From contig JANEZZ010002065.1 of assembly GCA_026122225.1 (NCBI GenBank), forward strand, positions 930,001 to 994,000: a stretch of DNA of 64,000 nt. The letters are read 5' to 3'. The notes under the pieces are model-generated. The model was not told the origin of the DNA and made no database searches. It saw only the letters and a list, made by a program, of their open reading frames with translations. This stretch comes from Heloderma charlesbogerti. Lineage: Eukaryota; Chordata; Lepidosauria; Squamata; Helodermatidae. Made by a program: the position numbers and the translations under genes. Shown here piece after piece: positions 1-9,885 of this stretch (position 1 is its first letter; every line of letters begins with the position of its first letter).

Positions 1-1
1 G

Positions 2-301
2 ATCGCTTTGATGCCTATGAGCTCGGTTCACCAGAGAGGCAACATGAAAGGGGCCATTACTTTAACGATATTACTTGGGGTCTTTCTTGTTTGCTGGGCT
101 CCCTTTGTCCTCCACATGCTTCTGATGACGTTTTGCCCACAAAACCCTTACTGCATTTGCTATAGGTCCATTTTTCAGGTGAATGGTATCCTGATCATGT
201 GCAATGCCGTTATTGACCCAATGATTTATGCATTTCGAAGTCCAGAACTGAGAAGTACATTTAAGAGATGCTTCTGCCCGCAGAAGCCAAGTTGGACCTA
301 G
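2..301 (+). CDS. MC2R: Melanocortin-2 receptor (ACTH receptor), 3' partial
   Basis: This is the last 99 codons of a class A GPCR; the window cuts off the 5' part. The translation covers the end of intracellular loop 3 (NMKGAITL), transmembrane helix 6 with a CWAPF motif, a short cysteine-bearing extracellular loop 3 ([10 protein letters not shown]), helix 7 with the melanocortin-type DPMIY in place of NPxxY, and a short tail ending at TAG 299-301. The stretches [13 protein letters not shown] and AFRSPELR are MC2R-like; the window's MC5R has [14 protein letters not shown] and AFRSQEMR at those positions. The family product binds ACTH at the adrenal cell surface, couples to Gs and needs MRAP for surface delivery (known of the family, not visible here). 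The reading frame is intact. The gene converges on MC5R at 38810-39787. Confidence 0.93.
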   Translation: MALMPMSSVHQRGNMKGAITLTILLGVFLVCWAPFVLHMLLMTFCPQNPYCICYRSIFQVNGILIMCNAVIDPMIYAFRSPELRSTFKRCFCPQKPSWT

Positions 302-740
302 CTATTTGAAAAACGGATGGCAAAACAACAGTGAACTGCACTGCCATAGAACAGTTTGTATTGCAGTACCCCAAGAATGCTAACTTCTGAGGGCTGCTTC
401 ACACATGGCCCTAGCATGTAGGTCATACACAGTGGGGTACAGGAATAAACCTTGAGCTTATACACCCTCCCCCCAAAAGCATAACACTTGTAATTAGGCA
501 ATCTACATAAGTAAGCCTGTTCATTTATCAGTATCCAGTCCTCCAAACCATGCACATGCTTCGATCCTGGTTTGTAATCTTGATTTGGAGGGATTCAGAT
601 GTCACAAAAAACTGTAGTTTGAAAAATGAGGAAATGTTAGGCCAGGTGTGCAAGGAGAGCAAGGAGGGAACACATGTACACATGGCCCAGTCCCAGTCCT
701 CAAACCATGGTCTGACGGATCAACAAACAATCTCCCACTC
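302..740 (+). other. MC2R 3' flank / probable 3' UTR
   Basis: Non-coding sequence follows the MC2R stop. An AATAAA hexamer at 444-449 is the first candidate polyadenylation signal, about 145 bases after the stop. I see no recognisable repeat until about 740. Assignment to the MC2R 3' UTR is an inference from position only. Confidence 0.4.
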
Positions 741-1125
741 TCATAATACTAGAACCCAGGTTCATCCAATTCAGAGAAATGATGGGGGATTCAGATCAGA
801 CAAAATGAGGTATTTCTTCACACTGTGCATGGTTAAGCTATGGGATTTGCTTCCACAAAAAGTAGTGATGGCCGCCAACTTGGATGGCTTTAGGGGGATT
901 AGACAAATTCAGGGAAGATAAGGTTATCAATGGCTACTAGTCCTGAGGGCTATATAGTCCATCCAGTCTCAGAGGCAATATAGCTCTCAATACCAGTTGC
1001 TAGGGAACATGAATGAGGGTGCACTGCACTCGTCTGTTGCTTGAGGGCACAAGAACATAAGAAGAGCCCTGCTGGACAAGATAGGCCTTTAGTGTAATCC
1101 AGGAGGGCTCTTCTGATGTTCTTAA
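740..1125 (+). mobile_element. 3'-end fragment of a CR1-like LINE plus an inverted second tip
   Basis: The + strand carries the degraded C-terminal coding end and 3' UTR of the same LINE family that lies inverted at 54600-57140. Shared landmarks are the NTRTQ-HPI stretch, the GGxRSDKxRYFF-type stretch, and the UTR phrases 'ggctactag' and 'agaagagccctgctgg'. The terminal tip occurs twice in opposite orientation, at about 1053-1081 and 1096-1123, so the 3' end forms an inverted repeat of about 27 bp with a 14-base spacer. No intact reading frame remains. Confidence 0.6.
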
Positions 1126-1169
1126 ACATGCCTTCCCATAAGCAGGTGGATATTCTTTGCAACTAAGAC

Positions 1170-1350
1170 TCTAGTGCCTGAATTTGCTTTTTTCCTCCTC
1201 CCGCCCAATCCCCTTTCCTTTTGTGTTATGTCTTGTAGATTGTAGGCCTGCAGGCAGGGACTATCTTAGTTCTTATCTTTGTAAGCCACCTTGAGAGCCT
1301 TTTTGGCTAAAGGGGGGGATAAAAATGCTATTAAATAAATAAATAAATAC
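1170..1350 (+). mobile_element. L2-type LINE 3' tail
   Basis: A T-rich stretch, a 'gtaagccaccttgagagcc' phrase and a 'gggataaaaatgct' phrase lead into an (aaat)n tail at about 1334-1350. This is the usual 3' end of reptile L2-like LINEs; similar tails occur at 6120-6190, 24580-24640 and 43690-43765. It is non-coding and 5' truncated. Confidence 0.6.
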
Positions 1351-1987
1351 TTAGCTATTGCAGTGATTCCAGCTTTCTAGCCTGATCTTTCTGCCTGATT
1401 CTGCTCATAAAGATGGACCAACTAACCTGGATAAGCTGCAGTTGTGTGGTAAAATGTATGATAGAATGTGCGGTAAAATTACTATTTTAATACTATTTTA
1501 TTGCAGTCCTCCTTGTGTCACTGCAGAGAGGAAAGCAGCTAGATGCATAAGGAAACCTCTCTGTCATGTTTAGGTTTTTTCTTGGTGGGATAAAAAGCAT
1601 TTTAAAGCTGCACAAATAACTAACAAGCACCAAATCTGAAAGTGTTTCTCTGGTTAACTTTATTGCTTTCCAAATGATCATGATAAATAGTTGGTTATAT
1701 AGGATAAAAACTTAAGGGAAGTTTTTAAACTACAGCATGCAATGATAACCAAGTGGTGGAACTTCAGGGGTTCTTAAATTATCAGCTTCAGTTGTAAGCA
1801 AATAGAAATAAATTTGGCTTAATCCTCCAGGGACAAATGCTTTTTAAATTAAGTTTATCATTAACTTGCAATAAAACATAAGCATACGTTTTCTGTTAAA
1901 ATGAGTTACACTTCTTGAATTGTAAGATCTCTGTCCTGGAAACATCTTTAATTTCAGATATTTCTGAAATATCTTTAATATCTGAAA
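1351..1987. other. AT-rich stretch, no feature recognised
   Basis: I see no coding region and no repeat family I can name. A short local palindrome of 'agatatttctgaaatatct' type sits at about 1955-1985, just before the Tc1 insertion. Confidence 0.4.
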
Positions 1988-1989
1988 TA

Positions 1990-3629
1990 CAGTCAGGGCC
2001 AGAAATATTGGAACAAGGATAACTGTTTTGGCAGTTGGCCTCTGTACATCACCACATCGAAGCTGAAAGGAAACACACCCAGATGGGAGCGAAGTCAGGA
2101 CTTTCAGCTGTAATTCAAGGGGCTTGACAAAAGTGGGGCACTAACCATTCAGGAAGTACAGCCAGTGGCATACACACACACCCATCGCTGGTGGCTCATA
2201 ATGGCTGACAAGCAGCTGCATGGCCAGGTGGGGCCTGTTTCCTGGGTACCCCATGACCAATCAAGCAGACAAAAGGCCTGGAGGTGGTTCTGAGTGTTAC
2301 ATTTGCATTTGGAAGCTGTTCACTGGAACCCCCAACATGAGGCCCAAAGAGGTGTCCATGTGAGTGAAGGAGGCCATCATTAGGCTGAGGAAACAACATA
2401 AACCCATCAGAGAGATAGCAAAAACAGTGGGAGTGGCCAACACAATAGTTTGGAACATCCTGAAAAAGAAGGAATTAACTGGCAAGCTCAGCAACAGCAA
2501 AAGGCCTGGAAGACCACAGAAGACAACTAAAGTGGATGACTGCAGAATTCTGTTCAGGGTGAAGAGGAACCCTTTCACAACATCTAGCCAGGTCAAGAAT
2601 GCTCTTGCAGAGGTAGGCATGTCATTGTCAACATCTACAGTCAAGAGAAGGCTGTATGAATGTAAATACAGAGGCTTCACAACAAGGTGCAAACCACTGG
2701 TAATGCTCAAGAACAGACAGGCCAGATTAGCCTTTGCCAGCAAACACCTAAAAAAGCCTGCCCAGTTCTGGAATAAGATTCTTTGGAATGATGAAACCAA
2801 GATTAACTTGTACCAGAATGATGGGAAGAGAAAAGTATGGAGAAGGAAAGGAACAGCTCATGATCCAAAGCGTACTACATCCTCTGTCAAACATGGTGGA
2901 GGCAGTGTTATGGCATGGGCATGTATGGCTGCCAATGGAACCGGGTCACTGGTGTTTATTGATGACCTGACTGCTGATAAAAGCAGCAGGATGAATTCTG
3001 AAGTGCATAGGGCTATACTTTCTGCTCAGATTCAGCCGAATGCTGCCAAACGGATAGGACACCGCTTCATATTGCAGATGGATAATGACCCAAAACATAC
3101 AGCAAAAGCTACCCAAGAGTTTCTCAAGGCAAAGAAGTGGGATGTTCTTCAATGGCCAAGTCAGTCACCTGATCTCCACCCAATAGAGCATGCTTTTCAC
3201 TTACTGAAGACAAGACTGAAGGCAGAAAGACCCACAGACAAGCAGCAGCTGAAGGCAGCTGCAGTAAAGGCCTGGCAATGCATCTCGAGGGAGGAAACTC
3301 AGCATTGGGTCATGTCCATGGATTCCAGACTTCAGGCAGTCATTGACTGCAAAGGATTTTCATCCAGGTATTAAAGGCCATCCTTAAGTTTGAAATGATG
3401 TTGGTTTGTTCCATTAGTTATGTGCCACCAACCATGTGTGTGTGTGTATGCCACTGGCTGTACTTCCTGAATGGTTAGTGCCCCACTTTTGTCCAACCCC
3501 TTGAATTACAGCTGAAAGTCCTGACTTCGCTCCCATCTGGGTGTGTTTCCTTTCAACTTCAATGTGGTGGTGTACAGAGGCCAACTGCCAAAACAGTTAT
3601 CCTTGTTCCGATATTTCTGGCCCTGATTG
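1990..3629 (+). mobile_element. Tc1-like DNA transposon, near-complete
   Basis: The element is 1,640 bp and flanked by the TA dinucleotide target duplication of Tc1/mariner (1988-1989 and 3630-3631). It has long terminal inverted repeats of about 195-200 bp (1990-2184 and about 3434-3629) that start CAGTCAGGG on the left and CAATCAGGG when the right end is reverse-complemented. By eye there are about seven mismatches over 190 bp, several of them C/T changes at CpG sites. Length, long repeats and a single transposase frame fit the family. The high arm identity suggests fairly recent insertion. It lies in the MC2R-MC5R intergenic region. Confidence 0.92.
2337..3374 (+). pseudogene. Tc1-family transposase with one early in-frame stop
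   Basis: The natural reading frame starts at ATG 2337 (M-R-P-K-E-V-S-M), meets TGA at 2361-2363 and then runs open for 336 codons from GTG 2364 to the stop at 3372-3374. Numbering from that GTG, the N-terminus holds a helix-turn-helix at about 1-45, an AT-hook-like RPGRPQ at 47-52 and a second helix-turn-helix to about 98. The DDE catalytic triad is complete: D143 (WNDETK), D240 (MDNDPKH) and E275 (HPIEH), with 34 residues between the last two, the DD34E signature. The family's enzyme cuts and pastes its element at TA sites in the nucleus. Only the early stop breaks it, so no conventional ATG yields the full DNA-binding domain. Confidence 0.88.
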
Positions 3630-3639
3630 TATATCTTTA

Positions 3640-4390
3640 AAACAACTTTAATTCCAGATTTTTCTGTGCAGAACAGGATAGCATACATCCCAAACCTTTT
3701 GTTCATGTGGAGTTTGGATACCTGAATGTTCTACCACTGAAGAAGTATATTAGAAGATCTACTGTGAACCCGGCCATTCTGTCTAGCAGGATTCATCACT
3801 GTAAACCTGCACAGTGCTTATTATCTAGAAACCTTGCATGCTCATTTAGCTCCAAATCTGTTCCCAGTTCACATGGTATTGGAGCCTTCAGCCCATGGTG
3901 GGACTTCACCCATCCACACAGTAGATGGAAAAGTCGCTGGTTCTCCAGAAGTCTTCAGTGTATTAGGGGTGGCAAGGGGACGGTCTGTGCAATTTCATCT
4001 GTCGTCCCCAGATTTCCTCATGAGGAAAAAAGAAAAAATGTTTTCAAATATTGCATATACACTTCGATGTGATATCTGTCTTTGGATCTTGTGTGTAATG
4101 TCTTGCCAATAGCTGCTCAAATATTTTATTACACACCTGATCAAACATGAAGGAAATTGCTTTTGCAGTCCTTACATGGCTTTATCCAACTGGCAGCTTT
4201 CCCAAGTACAAAGAATAGCACCCTATAAACCAAAGGAAACCTTACCCCAAAGTGTGGGGATCCAGCTGCAACTAACTGAGCAAAAATAACAAAGAGTTGT
4301 ATGCAGTGTATGTCTGTCGTAAGTTTCATTCATTCCATTGGGTCTATTCTAAGCAGAACTAACATTGGATACAACCCACTGAGTCTTGCA
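3640..4390. other. No gene; unclassified flank
   Basis: Unique-looking sequence after the Tc1 element. I find short open frames but nothing with family character. The edge near 4385-4400 ('gagtcttgcagcactttaaag') begins a small dispersed repeat seen also at 15885-15960 and 52115-52200. Confidence 0.35.
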
Positions 4391-4770
4391 GCACTTTAAA
4401 GACTAAGGGCAGTATCCTATACTGCCTCTGCGCTCCTGCTGTTTCTGTTGCACCAGCGAGACCCACCGCTAGTGCATAAGGAAACTAGCACTTCCTAAAG
4501 AAAGCCCAGAAGCAAGCAGAAGCACTCATTTCCAGAACAGAACAAGTTCCCTTCTGTGAGTTCTCTTAACCAGCCCCATTCTGGAAATTAGCCATTTAGC
4601 TCATTTCCACATACTTAAGAATCTACTTGTTTTCTATTGTGCCAGTAGTGGATGCCACTACTGCGTGGACAGCGTTGCATACTTCCCTAACACATTCATT
4701 ATTATGGCATAAGCTTTTGTGGACTAAAGTCCACTTCATCAGTTGCATCTTGTTTTCTGTCTTCAATTTA
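4385..4770. repeat. Cluster of fragments of dispersed repeats
   Basis: The 'gtcttgcagcactttaaag' phrase and the 'tttattatggcataagctttt..ggactaaagtccacttcatcag' type phrase (4690-4745) match pieces at 15885-15960 and 52115-52200. They look like one dispersed repeat split here by a fold-back element that begins near 4405 with 'gggcagtatccta'. That motif also bounds 59720-59890 and 51108-51352. Confidence 0.45.
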
Positions 4771-4889
4771 CTGCTGCCAGTCAGTTTCACTAGATGACCC
4801 CAAATCCTAATATGAGAGACAAACAGGGGGGACCTTTCTCTTTTTCCACACCATGTTTAAATTTATAAATCTCTGTCATCTACTCTCTT

Positions 4890-5112
4890 AGGGCCAAAAC
4901 AGACATTACTTTAAATCCATGTCTAGCAGTTACATCTCTCTTTTTTTTTCATTTTCACTCTAGAGTAGGTGCAAGGTACCAATCTGGATTGGGGGTCTAA
5001 AGTGGGGGAGTAGGGGGGATTAAGATCCAGATCAGATCCCCCTGCACCTACTAGAGAGTGAAAAATGAGAAAAAGAGGTAGCTGCTAGACACAGATGTAA
5101 AGTAATTTCCAT
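4890..5112. repeat. Fold-back MITE, family F1 copy 1
   Basis: Two arms of about 90 bp face each other. The left reads 'cagacattactttaaatcc', 'tctagcagttac' and 'ctctagagtaggtgca'; the right gives their complements in reverse order, ending 'gtaaagtaatttcc'. The centre holds 'ccaatctggattggggg' and 'gatccagatcagatcccc'. Related copies are at 6293-6490 and 8367-8760. There is no coding capacity. Superfamily is uncertain because I cannot read a clear target duplication. Confidence 0.6.
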
Positions 5113-5154
5113 TTTGACGCTTCATTGTCTTTGTTCCCAACTTTAAAGCCTCAA

Positions 5155-5295
5155 AAGCATCAGCCTTTCTTCATAAGGATAGTGCTCAGTGTCCTGATAA
5201 TTTTGGCTGCCATTTTCTGTACCTTTTTCAGCTCTAAGATATCCTTGAGCTGGAAAAGGCCCAGAAAAGGGCAGCCAGGTGTCCAGCTATCTAAA
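5155..5295. mobile_element. Small CR1-like LINE 3' fragment
   Basis: The phrase 'ataattttggctgccattttctg..cctttttcagctct..atatccttgag' is a diverged match to 55146-55205 ('atcattttagttgcccttttctgcactttttacagctctgctatgtc') in the minus-strand LINE. Same orientation as that copy on the + strand, so the LINE itself reads minus. Heavily truncated. Confidence 0.45.
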
Positions 5296-5694
5296 GATGT
5301 CACCATCTGTCCCACTTTTCTCACACCAGATGCCACATTGCAATTAAGCATACTTATAGGATCTGGGTACATGGTTGATGACCAGATGCTCAAAAGCCCT
5401 CAGTACTTCAAAGATTGCATAAATGGTCACAGCAAATATTGGAAGTTCTCCTGGACAGGAATAAGAGGTCCACGGTTCATTGCCAAATTGCTTATAGCTG
5501 ACATATCAAAAACGAGTCTGTTAGGTTGAGGATTTGTGGTATGGAATGAATAAAGCTTCCTACACAGTGAAGGAGGATTAAATGATCCTGAAGGGATGGA
5601 AGAGACAATGTTCAAAATAAGCCAGCTCCCATTATCTTCCCAGGTCATGTTGTTCCTGAAATGTAGGGGGAAAGTGAACTAATTAAAATTTCTG

Positions 5695-6195
5695 CACTGG
5701 CCAGCGAGCTCATATTACGCCAGTACTTTCCCAGCTGCACTGGCTGCCAATCCATGTCCAGGCCTGATTCAAACTGCTGGTATTAACATTTCAAGCCCTA
5801 TATGGCTTGGGGTCAGGTATCTGAAGGATCGTCTCTTCCCATATGTACCTGCCCAGACCCTAAGGTCATTGTCAGAGGTCTTTCTCCAGGACCCCCTGAC
5901 AAAAGGAGTGAAGCTGAGGCAGGTGGCACCAGTTGTGGAATGAGCTCCCTAGAGAGGTTCGCCTCGTGCCTACCTTGTGCTTTTTCCGGCACCAGGTGAA
6001 GACCTTTTTATATTCCCAGGCATTTTAGCTTTCTAGTCTTTTAGCTCTGCTGTTTTAAATTTGTTACTAGTTTTAAGCTTTTATATTTTAACTGTTTTTA
6101 TTCTGTACTTTTTGTTTTTAATTTTTGTGAACTGCCCAGAGAGCATCAGCTATTGGGCAGTATAGAAATGTAATAAATAAATAAATAATAAAAGC
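5695..6195 (+). mobile_element. L2-type LINE 3' end
   Basis: Remnants of the C-terminal coding end are visible ('tttcaagccctatatggcttgg', 'tatctgaaggatcgtctcttcc', 'ctccctagagaggttcgcc'). A T-rich UTR and the terminal 'aactgcccagagagc..attgggcagtat..aataaataaataaata' tail follow. The same layout occurs at 24125-24640. Stops and frame breaks throughout mean it is a dead 5'-truncated copy. Confidence 0.65.
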
Positions 6196-6292
6196 CTGTT
6201 AGAAATCAGGAAAGAATTCAAAAGGAAAAGTAGAAAAAAATTAAGAGCAAAAGTGTGAAAGGTTGGAATAGATGCATGAGGAGAGGTCAACT

Positions 6293-6490
6293 GAGGGCTA
6301 AAACAGACATGACTTTAAATCTGTATCTAGCAGTTCTATCTTCTTTTCATGTTTACTTTAGAATAGGCACAGAGACCCTGGTCCATATCTTAAAAGCCCC
6401 CCTACCCCTATGCTAGGGCCCCGATCAAATTGGGAGCCCTGTGCCTACTCTAGAATAAAAATTAAAAATGTATAGCTACTAGATACAGGG
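6293..6490. repeat. Fold-back MITE, family F1 copy 2
   Basis: Arms start 'gggctaaaacagacatgac' and end 'atagctactagatacaggg', with 'agaataggcacag' and 'ctgtgcctactctagaat' facing each other. It matches the 4890-5112 copy. It directly abuts the split MITE that begins at about 6487. Confidence 0.55.
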
Positions 6491-7345
6491 TTCTTCTACA
6501 CAAGGCATTGTGTCACCCCAGTATTCTTAGGTTAGAGGTGCCAAGATAGTGATAAATCAGATTCAAAGGTTTACTTACAAAGAGACTTTATTGGGTAACT
6601 TACAGCACACAGGCGTACTCAATGGCTGGATCACACAGCTTCTCTGAACCCCAAGCCACTGGGTCAAATGGGTTTTATACCATACATGTTAGCAATAAGG
6701 CAGCATAACAGCAGCAAGCACCCCTAGCATTCATTCCCAGCATAAACTAACAGCATTTGGTCCTCAGCTCAGCCACCTGTAAACAAACTTCGCTTCCCAG
6801 GCAGAGTGCTTGATAACACTCTCACGCATTAGTATGGAATGTGCTAGGCCACGCTATCGGCCCTTTGAATCATTTTCACATGCTCAGAGGCTTACTAGCA
6901 AGGGAATTACAACAATAATTAACTTAAGCAAGCAATATGGATCTCCAGGCCCCTCTAACACTACAAATGACTTGGCTACTCTCCTGGGGCCAATAGAGGC
7001 ATTTATCATGTGCTTGTCATTCCCTACTAATGGTTGTTTATGAGTTCTTTAGATGATGTTGTGACCCTCCAATTTCGCTTCTGTGTCTAATGAGCACTTA
7101 CGGCAAGTTTTTTTAGAGCAGGGAGAAAGTGGTATTTAATTGTAAAAGCGAAAGAAACCACTTTCTTACTTATGTATTTGTGCTATTCCACTATACCACA
7201 GTGCCACGTAGAGGTTATGTACCGGAAAAGCAGGAAATGAACTGCTGTTTGTGTAGTGCTCAGATCTCAATTCTGTGACAAAACCAAAAGCAGATATAGC
7301 TGATTAAGAGCCGATTAACAGCCTCATGTAGAAAAGCTCACAGAT
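6487..7345. mobile_element. MITE of the 'ttctacac' family, split by an LTR insertion
   Basis: The outer ends are 'gttcttctacacaaggcatt' on the left and 'cctcatgtagaaaagctcac' on the right, an inverted pair. The interior resembles the reverse of 9096-9432 ('ttctttagatgatgttgtgaccctcc', 'ttcgcttctg'). The family recurs at 9096-9432, 13240-13600, 23540-24815 and 48480-48875. The left tip is separated from the rest by a solo LTR (6510-6997). Superfamily is not certain. Confidence 0.6.
6510..6997 (-). mobile_element. Solo LTR of an LTR retroelement
   Basis: A 488-bp insertion is flanked by the 6-bp direct repeat GGCATT (6504-6509 and 6998-7003). Read on the minus strand it has a TATAAAA box (+ strand 6673-6679) and, about 85 bases on, an AATAAA signal (+ strand 6587-6592), followed by a U5-like end near the + strand TGTCACCCC. 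That promoter/poly(A) spacing and the flank duplication fit a U3-R-U5 unit left by recombination between two LTRs. No gag, pol or env coding is present. The family is unknown to me. Confidence 0.55.
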
Positions 7346-8366
7346 TTAAAGCTATGCCTGTTTGGGCCTGTAGGAGTCATACCAAAGAACTTTCTGCAAA
7401 TCCCAAACTAAAGGCTAATTTAGGTATATCATTCACCTTGGGGAATCCGCATTCCCCTAGCAAATTCTCCACCTCCAAATGTTCTGTCTGTTACAACTGA
7501 CCTTGTGAAGTCAGGACTGTCACATAGTGACACTAATAATTTGTCACTGACCAAGATTCATGGGTAGTAGTAGCCCAAGTGCTGAGGTCTGGAAAACTGG
7601 CCACAGGCATGCTAAAATCACCATGGCAAATGTAACATCTCGACCAGCTGTGACTTCCACACATTCATTATTTGCTGTGATGAAAGGAATCTTTTAAAAT
7701 CTAACTGAAAAAATGTGTTTTATGCCGAGGGTGAAATGGTATGATAATGAAAAGGGTTAGGAAACTGCTACTGATTTTGACATCGATTGTTTTGTAGGTT
7801 ATAAATGATGGACTTATTTACCAAACATCCATCAGCCCATTTATTGCAATGTACCACAGAAGTCAGTTTTGTGGGACCACAAAAGAGGAATTTTCATTGA
7901 GTGTTGATAGCATTAATTATGAAAGCATAGAGGTTGGACCTCAAGATTCAGGCGGCATGATTTTATGTGTCATGGCCATCATTCTGTGAGTCTTCTAGTA
8001 ATTATTGACTGTGCCTCATTCATTGCATAATTAAATTGTCTTTACACAGAGCTCTGGAAATTCATTATGGACAACTCAACATAATTAACCTCTCTCTGGC
8101 TTCCAGCTGAAGTACACCAATCATAGTAATTAACCATGCAACAGACAAAAGAATTTCAGTTAGATGAATTTAAGTGTAGACTTGTACAGTGCATCTCAGT
8201 ATGGGTCAGCTATCTGCTCTGCATTCCCCTCAAATACAGACACACTCATATTCCCCTGCTGAAACCCTTTCTTACCTGGCCACTTCATTGAGCAGCTGGA
8301 AAAAGGACTCTGAAGGGCCATGTTGGCTGGCCCTAAGGGCATTATGCTTCGACCCAAAGCATACAT
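7346..8366. other. No gene; unclassified single-copy-looking DNA
   Basis: About 1 kb of AT-rich sequence with no frame of interest, no tandem repeat and no inverted repeat that I can see by eye. Confidence 0.35.
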
Positions 8367-8765
8367 CACTTTAAAGACGTAGCAAGTCGCTATGTCTTTT
8401 TCTGTTTTACTCTAGAGTAAGTGCAGGGGGCACATCAGATTCAGGGCCCTAACATGGGGGTAAGGGGCTTTAATGCTTCTCCCCTGCTGCATTTCCAACC
8501 CAGATCAGTGGCCTGACACTTGCACTTTACATTGCCAAATAGTGAGGCTCGGCGCCTGCAATTTCCATTACCAAAGAGTGATCCATTTGCCAAAGTGGGA
8601 CTGCATTGGGGAAGAAAGGTTAAGGCTCCTCTACCCACCATCCTAGGCTTCCAATCCAGACTGGTGGCCCTGCACTTACTCTAGAGTAAAAAGGAAAAAG
8701 GAATAGGTGGTTGCTCTGTCTTTAACTTCTAAAAAAGTAGCAAGCAGCTATATTCTTCTTTAATA
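8367..8765. repeat. Fold-back MITE, family F1 copy 3 (expanded)
   Basis: Arms 'actttaaagacgtagcaagtc..actctagagtaagtgca' at 8367-8425 and 'tgcacttactctagagtaaaa..gtagcaagcagctat' at 8671-8752 face each other. The centre has extra tandem-like pieces with 'catttgccaaagtg' and 'attgccaaatagtg'. It is longer than the copies at 4890 and 6293. Confidence 0.5.
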
Positions 8766-8937
8766 TTTGAAGTAACATGTGATTTAAGCCTTACTTAGCC
8801 CTTGTCAACAGAATCCACCATCATCCATCCTTTTTTAGCAAGAGGCTGTTTATTCTATCTACAAACAAACTGTTTTAGTTCTTCCTTGGATAGGCTACCA
8901 TCGAAGGGTAAAAACAGACATAATATAAAAAGAGAGG

Positions 8938-9026
8938 CTGCAATACTGCTCACAATTACCCAGGAGTAAACCCCATTAAACACAGTTGGGCTTACTTCTG
9001 AGTAAACATGCATAGGCTTGTACAGT
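8938..9026. repeat. Short palindromic MITE, 'cccattgaa' family copy 1
   Basis: A roughly 90-bp imperfect palindrome built around 'caggagtaaaccccatt' and 'gggcttacttctgagtaaac'. The same family is at 15463-15540, 32028-32160, 38668-38765, 59988-60082 and 60413-60535. The termini resemble 'gcaatcctatgcatg'. No coding. Confidence 0.6.
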
Positions 9027-9095
9027 CAATGATTCATTCATTCATGCTTTGGCATTATATCTGAACCGAGCCAGTGTATCCTTTAGCCACAGAGA

Positions 9096-9432
9096 GCTCT
9101 TCTACACGAGGCTGTTAATCGCTGTATCTACTTATGGTTTTGTTGCAGAATTGAGTTCCAAGCGCTACACAAAAAGCTTTTTCCTGCTTTTCCACTACAT
9201 AACCTCTAGGTCGAGCTGTACTATAGCTGAATAGCACAAATACAGAAGTAGGAAACTACCTTTTCTTTTGCTTTCAGAAATGTTACCTCATTTCCCCCAA
9301 TCTAAAAAACAGAAGCGAAACCGAAGGATCGTGATGTCATCTAAAGAACCTATAAACAACTGTGACTTGTTCACAGTGCACAATCACAAGTGCACAATAA
9401 ATGCCTTGTGTAGAAAAGCTCATAGTGAGCCC
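9096..9432. mobile_element. MITE of the 'ttctacac' family, complete-looking
   Basis: The ends are inverted: 'gagctcttctacacgagg' at the left and 'ccttgtgtagaaaagctca' at the right. About 337 bp lie between, with no coding. The copies at 6487-7345 and 48480-48875 share the ends and interior phrases. I could not settle the target-site duplication, so hAT or another TIR superfamily are both open. Confidence 0.55.
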
Positions 9433-9529
9433 GGCTTCCTATGAGCTTCAAAATATGACTAACAAAGAGATATATCTGAGAATCAAAGGAGATTTGCCCT
9501 GTCATTGGCCAAGACTTCACAATACCTAG

Positions 9530-9675
9530 GGCAGCCCTCCCCAACCTGTGCTATCCAGATACGTTGCACTACAACTCCCAACATCTCCAGTTGTGCTGGT
9601 GAGGGGGGAGGCAGGAGTTGTAGTTGTAGCCATCATATCTGCAGGGCACCAGGTTGGAGGAGGCTGATCTAGGGC
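9530..9675. repeat. Palindromic MITE, 'caactccca' family copy 1
   Basis: An imperfect palindrome of about 145 bp reads 'cagccctccccaacctgtgc' to 'gcaccaggttggaggaggctg', with 'actacaactcccaacatc' opposite 'ggcaggagttgtagttgtag'. Six copies occur in the window (also 19172-19694, 25575-25692, 29482-29625, 36306-36455 and 53703-53850). Confidence 0.65.
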
Positions 9676-9885
9676 ATGTATTAGCCAAGAAACAAATGGG
9701 GTACTTATTCCCCCCAACAAAATCCATTGTCACTCATGAACTTGCAAAATATAACTCTTTTGCTTGCTTCATATGTATTCTTAGTAAATGCTTTTCCTTC
9801 CTATAGAAAAATCGAGCTTCTGTGATATTTGCGGGAGGGGGCTCTGCCACATAACCACACAGATTTACCATGCTACTTTATAGTG

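Noticed and set aside
1951..1987. A transposon end next to the Tc1 element
   Set aside because: The 'atttctgaaat' repetition is a short AT-rich palindrome and lies outside the TA duplication.
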